NCBI GenBank assembly: GCA_963696525.1
Contig: CAVOKO010000009.1
Span: 620,001-684,000 of the forward strand
Direction: 5' to 3'
From: CAWBRT01 sp963696525
Lineage (GTDB): Bacteria > Acidobacteriota > Terriglobia > Terriglobales > Acidobacteriaceae
Length of the DNA: 64,000 nt
Of the stretch, positions 1 through 7,123 are shown one piece after another. The position numbers were made by a program, and so were the translations under genes. Each line of letters starts with the position of its first letter. The stretch's first letter is position 1. The notes beneath the pieces were generated by a model, which worked only from the letters and a program-made list of their open reading frames with translations, had not been told where the DNA came from and did not search any database.

Positions 1-146
1 ATGCCCGATTCCAGTCATTGAAACTAGTCATCGAACTTAGACCGGTTCGCGAATAGCTATATCCGATGAAGCCTGGCGTCGGAGCACGCCCATGCTGCAC
101 CGCCTTAGCCGCACCACTTCCGCGCGAGCGTTTTTCCAGCAGCTCG

Positions 147-1403
147 CTAGGCGGTGACCGTTTTCGCCTGCTTTGCATTCTGGAAGAACTTAAAATCGCC
201 CCGCTCCACCAGCAGCGACGTCAGCACTCCAAGAATGATAGACCAGAACGGAGCCCCGATGCCGAGGATGGAGAGGTTCGTAATGGCCACGAAGAAGGCT
301 ACTACAGCTCCGGACTTGAACTGCCCGGTAAACGCTCCCCTGAACGCGCTGCCGAATACGTCGAACATAGCCAACCCGGTAAGCACGGCGGTGAATTCAG
401 CCGGGACTAGTTTCACCGCATCCACCGCAATCTTGGCCAAGAGCGCGAAGCAGAACCAGAATACCCCCTCGAAGAAGGCGGCAATAAAGCGCAGGTCCTT
501 GCGCTCGCCCGACGCCGGACCGGAACAGATAGCCGTGCTGGGGCCGGCGGTAACCGCCGGATGGGCGCCGAGAAAGCCGTTGATGAAGGCGCCGATGCTG
601 GGGATCAGGTACATGGCATTGATCGGCGGGGTGTAGCCTTCCGCCATAAGCACGCCGACCGCCTGGATGTTTTGTACGCCAATCACCAGGAAAAACAGCG
701 GCACGCTGATGTTGAGGATGGCGGCCAGGCTGAACGAGGGCAGCGCCAGCCGCGGCTGGGCAAACTGCCAGCTCATCGCCACCGGCTTAAGCAACCCGAA
801 GAAATACAGCAGCGCTGCTCCCACAACCATGGCAACAATGATCGGCGGAAATTTTTGACTGAATTTCCGGAAAGCCATGATGACGAGAAAGAGCACCAGC
901 ATGACCCCGTAGATCGAAGGCGTTTTGATCGCGGCGCTGAACAGGCTGACCCCAAAACTAAGCAGCACGCCGCCCACCATGCCAAGCATCACGGGCACCG
1001 GAATATGCTCGACAACTTTCTTGATGGCCCCGGTGAGCGTGAGAATCAGAGTCACCAGGCCAACCACCATGTACGCACCCACCGCCTGGCTGAGAGGAAA
1101 CCGCGCCAGCAGTTTGCCCAGCAGAATTGCTCCCGGGATGCTGTAAGCGATGACCAACGGTATGCGGTAGCGCAAAGCCACGAACATGGTGGACAAACCG
1201 CCGAAGCCGTAAATGCCAAGCAGCCACGACACGGCTTGCGCATCGCTCAAGCCGCCCTGTTTGGCTGCATTCATCACAATCACGCCCGGGCCTAAGGTGC
1301 TGAACAGCGTAGCCACCAGACCGGTCCCGACCGCGGCGGCGTTAATGTTGGTGCAGAGAATCTTGAAACTTTCCTTGAGGTCGTACCCTTTTTCCAAAAT
1401 CAC
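147..1403 (-). CDS. BenE-family (benzoate/H+ symporter-like) membrane transporter
   Basis: This 418-residue protein is hydrophobic throughout and has about eleven to twelve membrane segments. It carries the BenE-type signature GAHPAVTAGPSTAICSG near residues 278-294 and LGPGVIVMNAAKQGGL near residues 37-52. BenE proteins import aromatic acids such as benzoate by proton symport, but the substrate here is not shown. The start is a GTG preceded by GAGGAG eight bases upstream. It is the last gene of the six-gene minus-strand cluster that starts at 6454, and it lies 60 bases after the M24-like gene. Its place there suggests that it imports the compound the cluster handles. The family assignment is firm; the substrate is a guess. 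Confidence 0.85.
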   Translation of the reverse strand: MILEKGYDLKESFKILCTNINAAAVGTGLVATLFSTLGPGVIVMNAAKQGGLSDAQAVSWLLGIYGFGGLSTMFVALRYRIPLVIAYSIPGAILLGKLLARFPLSQAVGAYMVVGLVTLILTLTGAIKKVVEHIPVPVMLGMVGGVLLSFGVSLFSAAIKTPSIYGVMLVLFLVIMAFRKFSQKFPPIIVAMVVGAALLYFFGLLKPVAMSWQFAQPRLALPSFSLAAILNISVPLFFLVIGVQNIQAVGVLMAEGYTPPINAMYLIPSIGAFINGFLGAHPAVTAGPSTAICSGPASGERKDLRFIAAFFEGVFWFCFALLAKIAVDAVKLVPAEFTAVLTGLAMFDVFGSAFRGAFTGQFKSGAVVAFFVAITNLSILGIGAPFWSIILGVLTSLLVERGDFKFFQNAKQAKTVTA

Positions 1404-1463
1404 GTCGTTCGCTCCTCAATGGGATTTACCGCTCTCTCTAAAGGAGTGCGGCACGCTGTCGCA

Positions 1464-2570
1464 CTACGAAACTTGAAGAATCTCTCGCGGGAACCGCGTA
1501 AGAATCTCGTTTTCCTCTTGGCCGACGTGAATACAATCCGTAATCCGCGGCCCGCCGCCAGCCTTACGGTAAATAGTCGGAAGCAGCAGGTCCACCACCA
1601 TCCCGGTCTCGATCCTCTCGCTCCGGCCCTTCCCGATGATGGGATAAAACTCCGATTGTCTGATCCCCACGCCGTAGCCCGCCACCTCGAGATACTGTTC
1701 TTCCAGGCCCGCCTCGATCACCACGGCGCGGGCCGCTGCGTCTACAGCGTTGGAGCTGGCGCCGGGTCTCAAAGCCTGAATCGCGGCGCATTGCGCCCTG
1801 AGCAGCAGCTCGTGCACTTGGTGGTAGCCTGACGCAACCTCGCCGACCGCGGCGGTTCGGCACATCTTCGCGCAATAGCCCTGGCAAGTCGCACCCAGGT
1901 GGATGACAACGATCTCGCCCGCCTCAATTTTTTTGCCGGTGGCGCAAGGATGCGTAAGCAGCGCGCGTTCGCCCGACACCACCTGGGGACGGAAGGGCGA
2001 ACCGCCGGAGCCGGCCTTGAGCATTGCATACTCTGCCTCCGCCAGCACTTCGACCTCGCTTACGCCCGCCCGCACGGACTTGGCGGCTGCCTCCATGCCC
2101 ACGGCCACGATTGCGCCGGCCTGGCGCATCGATTGCAATTCGGTATCGTCCTTGATTGCCCGTATGCGATAGAACAGGTCGCCGGCACCGGAAAAGTTCT
2201 GCTCGGAGAACGCTTTCCGCAAACCGTCGTATACGCCGAATGCCACGAAGTAGCGCTCGAATCCAATGCGAGGAGACGGGTAGCCGAATGCCTTGATTCG
2301 TTCGATGCATTTCTCGACCAGCGATTCTCGCGGAAACTCGTAACCGTAGGTGTCGAGCCCGGTTTCGCGCCGCACATATCCGGCATCGAGCCACAAGGCC
2401 ACGGTACAGGCTTCGCCTTGGCGCGGGATCAGAATCGCCTGGCACTCGATCTGGGTCAGTCCGGTGAAGTAGATCAGGTTTTCACGATTGTTGACGAAGA
2501 GAATGTCCAGCTCAAGCTCAGACATCATTGCCTGTACTTTTGCTATGCGTTGCCGTGCAAGAGCCGACAT
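1464..2570 (-). CDS. M24 (aminopeptidase P/creatinase fold) protein lacking the metal ligands
   Basis: The protein is 368 residues long from the chosen ATG, which has GGAG eight bases upstream; an in-frame extension to 2615 is less likely. It has the two-domain layout of creatinase and Xaa-Pro peptidases, with an N-terminal creatinase domain (about 1-130) and a C-terminal pita-bread domain. In active M24 peptidases five residues (D, D, H, E, E) bind two metals. Here the expected positions read HLGATCQGYCAKMCRT (both Asp replaced by His and Lys), GYGVGIRQSEF (the ligand His replaced by Tyr), DLLLPTIY (Glu to Leu) and GGPRITD (Glu to Thr). All five appear lost, as in metal-free creatinase. It is therefore unlikely to be a metallopeptidase; a C-N hydrolase or a binding role on a small substrate is more likely. 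It sits between the MoCF gene and the BenE transporter. Confidence 0.8.
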   Translation of the reverse strand: MSALARQRIAKVQAMMSELELDILFVNNRENLIYFTGLTQIECQAILIPRQGEACTVALWLDAGYVRRETGLDTYGYEFPRESLVEKCIERIKAFGYPSPRIGFERYFVAFGVYDGLRKAFSEQNFSGAGDLFYRIRAIKDDTELQSMRQAGAIVAVGMEAAAKSVRAGVSEVEVLAEAEYAMLKAGSGGSPFRPQVVSGERALLTHPCATGKKIEAGEIVVIHLGATCQGYCAKMCRTAAVGEVASGYHQVHELLLRAQCAAIQALRPGASSNAVDAAARAVVIEAGLEEQYLEVAGYGVGIRQSEFYPIIGKGRSERIETGMVVDLLLPTIYRKAGGGPRITDCIHVGQEENEILTRFPREILQVS

Positions 2571-2615
2571 GAAGAGTTCTCCGATCTCCAAAGGTATCGA
2601 GGGCCGCAACCGCAA

Positions 2616-3521
2616 TCAGTGATGATGCGCGTGCCAGTGGGCTTGTTTACCGCGCAATTTTTCCCGCAGAATCTCGGCCACCGCATTTGCCAATGCGAGC
2701 TTATCTACACGTCCGGCGGTGCAGAACTGCCGCAGTGCCGCCGCACTGGCCTCGACCTCGTCATGCGGCCCGGGCAGGCTGACGTAGGTCGTCAACCCAT
2801 ACTGGCCGACGCCAATGCGCACGCCGTCCTTCAAGTGGCGGCCGGTGCCCGCCTCGAACTTGACGATCCAGGGAGTAGCGGCCTCGGGGTCGATCCTGGT
2901 CACCGCTTCGACACTGAAATCCTTATCTTCCGCCCCTACGCCGCCGGTCGTGATCACCAGGCCAAATCCCCGCTCGGCCGCGTCCCGCAGCGCGTGAGCG
3001 ATGGCGTGAACGTCGTCTTCCAGAATCCCGCCGAACTCGGCCTTGTAGCCCTGCGATTCGAGCAACTCCAGAAGGTAGGGAGAATTGGTGTCTTCGATCA
3101 TTCCCCGCTTGACTTCAAAGCCAGTCGCGTAAACGCGCGCGCGACGCAACACCGTGCGTTCGATCTCGTCGCTCATGGCCGCGGTGCGGGCGACGATCTC
3201 GCCGGATTCTAACGGCTCGCAACTGATGAGTCCCATGATGCCCGCCGAATCGACGTAGGCATCCTCTCTCACCTTCAGGCCAGCGATGCCGCGCAACTCC
3301 TCGAGCAGGCTGCCCTGCTTGCCGATGAGCTGCCGCATATCAACCGTCTTCGCCAGGATGTCGAGACAGATGTGATCGTCTCTCACGTCCACTACCAGCA
3401 CCTGTTCGACCGGCAACTCGAGAACTTTGGCGGCGCTGGCGGCCACGGTGGTCAAGTTCACCTCGTGGAGTTCGAGGCCGTAGATCCGCAGTTCGGTCTT
3501 TTCCAGCAGATTCAGTTGCAC
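2616..3521 (-). CDS. MoCF (MoaB/Mog/CinA-like) molybdopterin-binding-domain protein
   Basis: This 301-residue protein has a C-terminal MoCF-type core. The block GFGLVITTGGVGAEDKDFS (about 187-205) matches the conserved glycine-rich loop of MoaB, Mog, MoeA and CinA, which binds molybdopterin or a nucleotide. The N-terminal half (1-110) is not recognised; it includes a possible KH-like stretch, VDMRQLIGKQGSLLEELRGI. The protein ends in a short His-rich tail, HWHAHHH, which could bind metal. The start overlaps the 3' end of the QPRTase-like gene by ten bases, so translation is probably coupled. In this cluster it may serve a cofactor or nucleotide step rather than ordinary molybdopterin synthesis, because no other moa or moe gene is nearby. 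Confidence 0.7.
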   Translation of the reverse strand: MQLNLLEKTELRIYGLELHEVNLTTVAASAAKVLELPVEQVLVVDVRDDHICLDILAKTVDMRQLIGKQGSLLEELRGIAGLKVREDAYVDSAGIMGLISCEPLESGEIVARTAAMSDEIERTVLRRARVYATGFEVKRGMIEDTNSPYLLELLESQGYKAEFGGILEDDVHAIAHALRDAAERGFGLVITTGGVGAEDKDFSVEAVTRIDPEAATPWIVKFEAGTGRHLKDGVRIGVGQYGLTTYVSLPGPHDEVEASAAALRQFCTAGRVDKLALANAVAEILREKLRGKQAHWHAHHH

Positions 3522-4360
3522 GGCAGCACCACGCTGACGTCCAGCTTCATGTCAAGCAGTGGAGCGTCCACGATCTCGGCACCGATGTCCAGGATGTCGA
3601 TGCCAAGGCCCTTCATGGCGGGAATGTTCTCTAAGCGCACGCCCCTCGCAAACGCTAATTTCACTTGCTGCCGCAGGCCAATGGCTTCCAGAGCCCTGCG
3701 GGCCGCCGCGAAATCGGCCAGAACACCAGTATCGATCATCAGGATATCCGCGCCGTGGGTGACGGCCGTGATCGCTTCCTGAGCGACGCTGGCGAACTCG
3801 CCCTTCAACTGAATTACCTTGAGTTTGTCGCGGACGGATGCCACGGCATTGAGCGTGGCCTCAATTCCGCCCAGCATGCGAACGAAGTTCTTGTCGAGAT
3901 ATAGGAAAGGCTGGTCCGTAATCCGGAAAGCGGCCCCGCCACAAACCACCGCCTCCCTGACGATCGACTTGATTTCCGCGGGCATTTTCTTCCATGCGCC
4001 GCAGACGATCTTCATCTCGCCGCCGGCAAGCTCAACGGCACGGCGCGCGGCCGTCGCTATCCCGGACGACTTGGCCAGCTTGCCGATGGCAAACTCTTCG
4101 GCCAGAGCAATCTGCCTGGCGGTACCGGCGATTCGACCGACGACCGAGCCGGCCTTCACTTCGGCGCCGTCGGCCAGCAGTAACTCCGCTCTGATTCCCG
4201 CCTCCGCCAAAGCGGCTTCGAGCCGGGCGATTCCGGCGACAACCCCGCCTCTTTCGACAACGATTCCGGCATCGAATTGCCGGCCATGAATCCCGGCAAA
4301 AATAATTTCCCGAATATCCGTTTGCATGCTGGCCGCGGTTTGCAAAACATCCCCCTTCAA
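3512..4360 (-). CDS. Quinolinate phosphoribosyltransferase/ModD-like protein, signature residues changed
   Basis: This 282-residue protein matches the NadC/ModD architecture. An N-terminal sandwich-type domain (about 20-110, with EFAIGKLAKSSGIATAARR) precedes a barrel containing HGADILMIDTG and LGIDILDIGAEIVDAPLLDMKLDV. True NadC enzymes have a TRKTTPG-type motif and an HR pair. The corresponding segments here read CGAWKKMPAEIKS and CGGAAFRITDQP, so the Arg/Lys-Thr motif and the His are not kept. The enzyme may act on a different base or serve another function. The longest frame begins at a TTG with AAGG seven bases upstream and directly follows the stop of the upstream gene; an ATG at 4327 is the alternative. 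It overlaps the MoCF gene by ten bases. Confidence 0.7.
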   Translation of the reverse strand: MKGDVLQTAASMQTDIREIIFAGIHGRQFDAGIVVERGGVVAGIARLEAALAEAGIRAELLLADGAEVKAGSVVGRIAGTARQIALAEEFAIGKLAKSSGIATAARRAVELAGGEMKIVCGAWKKMPAEIKSIVREAVVCGGAAFRITDQPFLYLDKNFVRMLGGIEATLNAVASVRDKLKVIQLKGEFASVAQEAITAVTHGADILMIDTGVLADFAAARRALEAIGLRQQVKLAFARGVRLENIPAMKGLGIDILDIGAEIVDAPLLDMKLDVSVVLPCN

Positions 4361-4364
4361 TCCA

Positions 4365-5840
4365 CTACCTTGCGGCGGCCAGTTCGCACTGCTCCGCTTT
4401 GCCGATGACGCCGCGCTGCTTGAGCCACCTCGGCATCAGTTCCCTATCAACCCGGGCCGAGACCTCGGGGGCTTTGCGCACCAACAGCTCAGCCAGACTC
4501 TGGCTCACGTTGATGCCGCCCATGGCACCGTCGAAGATGATCACGTTGTCGGTCTTGGCAACTTTGTAGGCGAAGTGCATCGCATCATCGAGTTGGTTCG
4601 CCACCACCGCCCACTTCATGTAATCCAGATTTTGCGGATCGGTATTGAACAGCTCGGCCTGCTTCTGGCCCACCACCACGGTCGGCACGTGCTCGGAGAA
4701 GAATGCGCTGGGATAGCCACCCCAAGCATAGTTGTGAACGACCATCCTGATCGCCGGGTTCACCGGAAGAATACCTTTCACCAGCGGCTTGCCGTTCTTG
4801 CCGTAAAAAGCCTCGGTGTACCACGTATACGGCGGTAAGGCCTGATCAAGATCGAACAGGTCCTGATTGGCGCCAATGAAGTTCGCGTAAATCACCCCGG
4901 CGGCAAAGACGTACGGCACCGGACACGGGAAATCCAGGCCCGTGATGCATTCGTCGATCTCGCCCAGAAGGGTCATGATCTTGCCGTAGTACTGCAACCC
5001 TTCCACCGTGATCTGGTCGTTCAAGGCGTATAGATCGTTTTCCGCGCTGACCCCGACCACGCCGCTGGGTGACATGTTCAGGAAGGCCGTGAAGGCAAAT
5101 TTGTTCTTCACAAACTCGGAGTCGAAGATGGACCGGGCAGTAAAGTTCGCGCCCCTCGGCCCCATGTTCCAGTGGTAGGTGGAACGGGTTTCGATGCGGG
5201 CATAGGACATGCCGAACGGCTTGACGGCGCGGTCGACCTGCCGGTGGAAATGGACTTCGCGCACGTCACTGTTGTGCACGTGTACGATCCAGTCGGCGTC
5301 GTAGATCGCCTTGATGCCGTATAGCGTGCCGATTTCCGTCTGAATGGCGACGCCTTCGTCGATCGGGGCCACGCCTCTGGCCTTGCCCTTGTAGTGCTCG
5401 TCGAGCCGGTAGCGTTTAATGTATTCCTCGGTCTCGCGGAAGCGCAGGCCGACGCCGGCGCGCAGACGAATGTTCTGAGTGCCCGTGCGCTCGGCGATTA
5501 CGTCGCGGACCACACGCAAAAGCTCGGCATAGGGCTCGCCGCCCAGCAGCGTGAAGCCGTGGTGGGAGGCGCACACATTTACCGATTGCCCGGGCTTGAT
5601 CATCGACATATCGACCCGGCTTAAAGCCTCTTCCGCCGCTTCGCGAACCGCTGCGATGCCGGCCTCGGAGGGATAAATCACCGCCGGCGTGTCGTTGAAA
5701 AGGTCCTTCACCAGCAGCGAGGTCATCTCCGGATATTCCGCCAGGCGCTTTTTCACCAGCTCCGGTGCGATACCGTACTGGGAAGCCCTCGGCAGCATTG
5801 GCGTAATCGGGCTACGCTGGGACGTCCGTTCGCTTTTCAT
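4365..5840 (-). CDS. Uncharacterised 491-residue protein, possibly distantly LarA (DUF2088)-like
   Basis: I do not recognise this protein with confidence. It is soluble and has no signal peptide. The N-terminal third resembles the layout of nickel-pincer racemase LarA: a strand-loop around VNVCASHHGFTLLGGEPY, then an AGVGLRFRETEEY stretch where LarA has its G-H-R..t..E motif, then IGTLYGIKAIYDADWIVHVH. The segment VHVHNSDVREVHFHRQVD (about 186-203) is rich in His and could hold a metal or cofactor. The C-terminal half, including AAGVIYANFIGANQDLFDLD, matches nothing I can name. Its ATG overlaps the TGA of the ferredoxin gene (TGATG), so the two are translationally coupled, and it is probably the enzyme served by that ferredoxin. 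The LarA relationship is an inference from motif order only. Confidence 0.6.
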   Translation of the reverse strand: MKSERTSQRSPITPMLPRASQYGIAPELVKKRLAEYPEMTSLLVKDLFNDTPAVIYPSEAGIAAVREAAEEALSRVDMSMIKPGQSVNVCASHHGFTLLGGEPYAELLRVVRDVIAERTGTQNIRLRAGVGLRFRETEEYIKRYRLDEHYKGKARGVAPIDEGVAIQTEIGTLYGIKAIYDADWIVHVHNSDVREVHFHRQVDRAVKPFGMSYARIETRSTYHWNMGPRGANFTARSIFDSEFVKNKFAFTAFLNMSPSGVVGVSAENDLYALNDQITVEGLQYYGKIMTLLGEIDECITGLDFPCPVPYVFAAGVIYANFIGANQDLFDLDQALPPYTWYTEAFYGKNGKPLVKGILPVNPAIRMVVHNYAWGGYPSAFFSEHVPTVVVGQKQAELFNTDPQNLDYMKWAVVANQLDDAMHFAYKVAKTDNVIIFDGAMGGINVSQSLAELLVRKAPEVSARVDRELMPRWLKQRGVIGKAEQCELAAAR

Positions 5841-6454
5841 CAGGCATCACTCCTCTCCGGCTTGGCTGCCGCTACCTTCTTAAACAGTTCGATATCTTCT
5901 TCAAAATAGAAACCCCGGCTGCCATACTTGGCCTTGACATCTTCGGGGATTGTCCACACCGTGGGCGTCAACCCATACCATTGCCAGCCAACCGGCCGCT
6001 CGGGAGTGATTCCCGCCGCCTGCAGCAACCGCAGGGCGGGCTCGATGCACTCGACCTTGCACCCGGTGCGAATGCCGGTCTGCTTGGAAAGCTCTTCCGG
6101 GGACGTGGCCCCTTTCAAAATGGCGGCGGCCACCTCTTCGGCTCGAGTCGCGGTGCAGTAGCAAATAAGCTGTTGCGGATTGAGATTGGCCCGCAGACAG
6201 AGCGCTTCGATCTTGTCGTAGGGGACATCGCCCACAGCCACCCCTACGGTGTACGGGGCATCCAGTTTATGCATACTGATGGCATAAACCGGACAGCGCT
6301 GGTCGCAGGCGCCGCAACCCCGGCAATCCTCTTCTTTGACAACCGCTTTCCTATCCACCAGGGTGATTGCCAGCGTCGGGCAAACGCTGCTGCATACCAC
6401 GCAGCCATTGCATGCGTCCTGGTCGACAAGAGGGTTCAAGGAGATCAATTTCAT
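5840..6454 (-). CDS. Ferredoxin with two [4Fe-4S] motifs and a C-terminal BFD-like [2Fe-2S] domain
   Basis: The protein has 204 residues. The N-terminus has two CxxCxxCxxxCP clusters, CNGCVVCSSVCP (15-26) and CRGCGACDQRCP (about 43-54), typical of 2[4Fe-4S] ferredoxins. A second domain begins with ICYCTATRAEEVAAAI and ends with GCKVEC, which is the C-x-C ... C-x(3)-C pattern related to BFD-type [2Fe-2S] domains (usual form C-x-C ... C-xx-C). The combination suggests an electron-transfer subunit that hands electrons between a reductant and the enzymes encoded downstream. The start has a strong AGGAGAGGTGG Shine-Dalgarno sequence. It is the first gene of the cluster, and the upstream region holds the leader and the presumed promoter. 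Confidence 0.85.
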   Translation of the reverse strand: MKLISLNPLVDQDACNGCVVCSSVCPTLAITLVDRKAVVKEEDCRGCGACDQRCPVYAISMHKLDAPYTVGVAVGDVPYDKIEALCLRANLNPQQLICYCTATRAEEVAAAILKGATSPEELSKQTGIRTGCKVECIEPALRLLQAAGITPERPVGWQWYGLTPTVWTIPEDVKAKYGSRGFYFEEDIELFKKVAAAKPERSDA

Positions 6455-6524
6455 GTTCGTCCACCTCTCCTAATCGGCTGCTGTAAAACAGGGCTTCGGC
6501 GCGACTTCAGCAACCGCCTAAAGC

Positions 6525-6622
6525 AATTCCATAGTCGATACTTCTATGTAAACATCACCGGGCTTGGAAGTCCGGCTCCTGTGCGGGTATGCCTTCCGCG
6601 AATCTGGTCTAAACCAGGTTCG
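6525..6622 (-). promoter_or_regulatory. Tandem-hairpin leader, weakly cloverleaf-like, upstream of the ferredoxin operon
   Basis: Read on the minus strand there are four consecutive stem-loops: a ten-pair stem with one U-G wobble and a four-base loop (6599-6608 with 6613-6622), a four-pair stem (6583-6586 with 6596-6599), a four-pair CCGG stem (6558-6561 with 6572-6575) and a five-pair stem (6530-6534 with 6544-6548). The flanks GATTC and GAATT (about 6601-6605 and 6525-6529) can also pair, closing a cloverleaf-like outline that excludes the first hairpin. This is compatible with a structured leader RNA. It is not a normal tRNA because the loop sizes and T-loop are wrong. Confidence 0.3.
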
Positions 6623-6983
6623 TGGCACTGTTCCTTTGACGGACGGGTCGTAAACCATGGCGGGGAGCCCACTATCTCTAATTACTACGGTCTGGAATGG
6701 GCTTTTGGTGATCGTAATCACGCATAGATGTGACGACTGCCGCAAGTCGCGCCGGGCGCCGGCAGGGCCAGATCGCCGCTGGATGCCGCTGTCAAAGGAA
6801 GGAACGAACGGTAGCGGCACTGAGATCGGCACAAACGTCAAAGTCCTGCGGATACCTGAGCTGGCGCGCTCTGACAGGCTATCGGTGTTCCAGAGTCAGC
6901 GCCCGCCTCTCGGGACTTTCCGGTCTTTCTTGGTTCTTTAGGGCAATTCCCGGATCGATATAATCGAAATTTCCCAAGGAAAT

Positions 6984-7071
6984 GTCATGGCGACCGGAGC
7001 GAAGTGGAGCGGAGCCACCCTTTGTTTTCGGCAGCAGAAACAAAAGGTGGCTCGACTTCGCTCGCCATGAC
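6984..7071. repeat. Imperfect 88-base palindrome (interspersed-repeat type)
   Basis: The two arms begin and end with GTCATGGCGA / TCGCCATGAC and share a GAGCCACC / GGTGGCTC block and a TTTGTTTTC / GAAACAAA block. The left arm carries two short insertions (CCGGA and GGAGCG) relative to the right. The central loop is about ten bases. It could form one long hairpin and lies just beyond the stop codon of the histidine kinase gene. It looks like a REP-type interspersed element; a link to transcription termination is possible but lacks a clear T-run. Confidence 0.6.
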
Positions 7072-7123
7072 AGCCTGTTAGGTTGGGATATACCACTGGG
7101 GAATCGCTTTAGTTCTTTGCGCC

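Larger units (their letters stand above)
6455..7123. other. Intergenic region: ferredoxin-operon leader plus a palindromic repeat
   Basis: This 669-base stretch has no convincing gene on either strand. It holds a set of tandem hairpins near the ferredoxin gene (6525-6622) and a long imperfect palindrome (6984-7071) near the 3' end of the histidine kinase gene. The promoter for the minus-strand operon should lie here, but I cannot single out a good -35/-10 pair. Confidence 0.5.

Noticed and set aside
1..146. Left-edge sequence
   Set aside because: No frame, hairpin-with-T-run or repeat that can be supported; it is only the 3' flank of the BenE gene.
6525..6605. Possible tRNA-Gly (UCC) on the minus strand
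   Set aside because: The loop reads CTTCCAA like tRNA-Gly, but the stems are only four pairs, the loop has ten bases and the T-loop lacks the TTCRA pattern; kept only as a leader structure.
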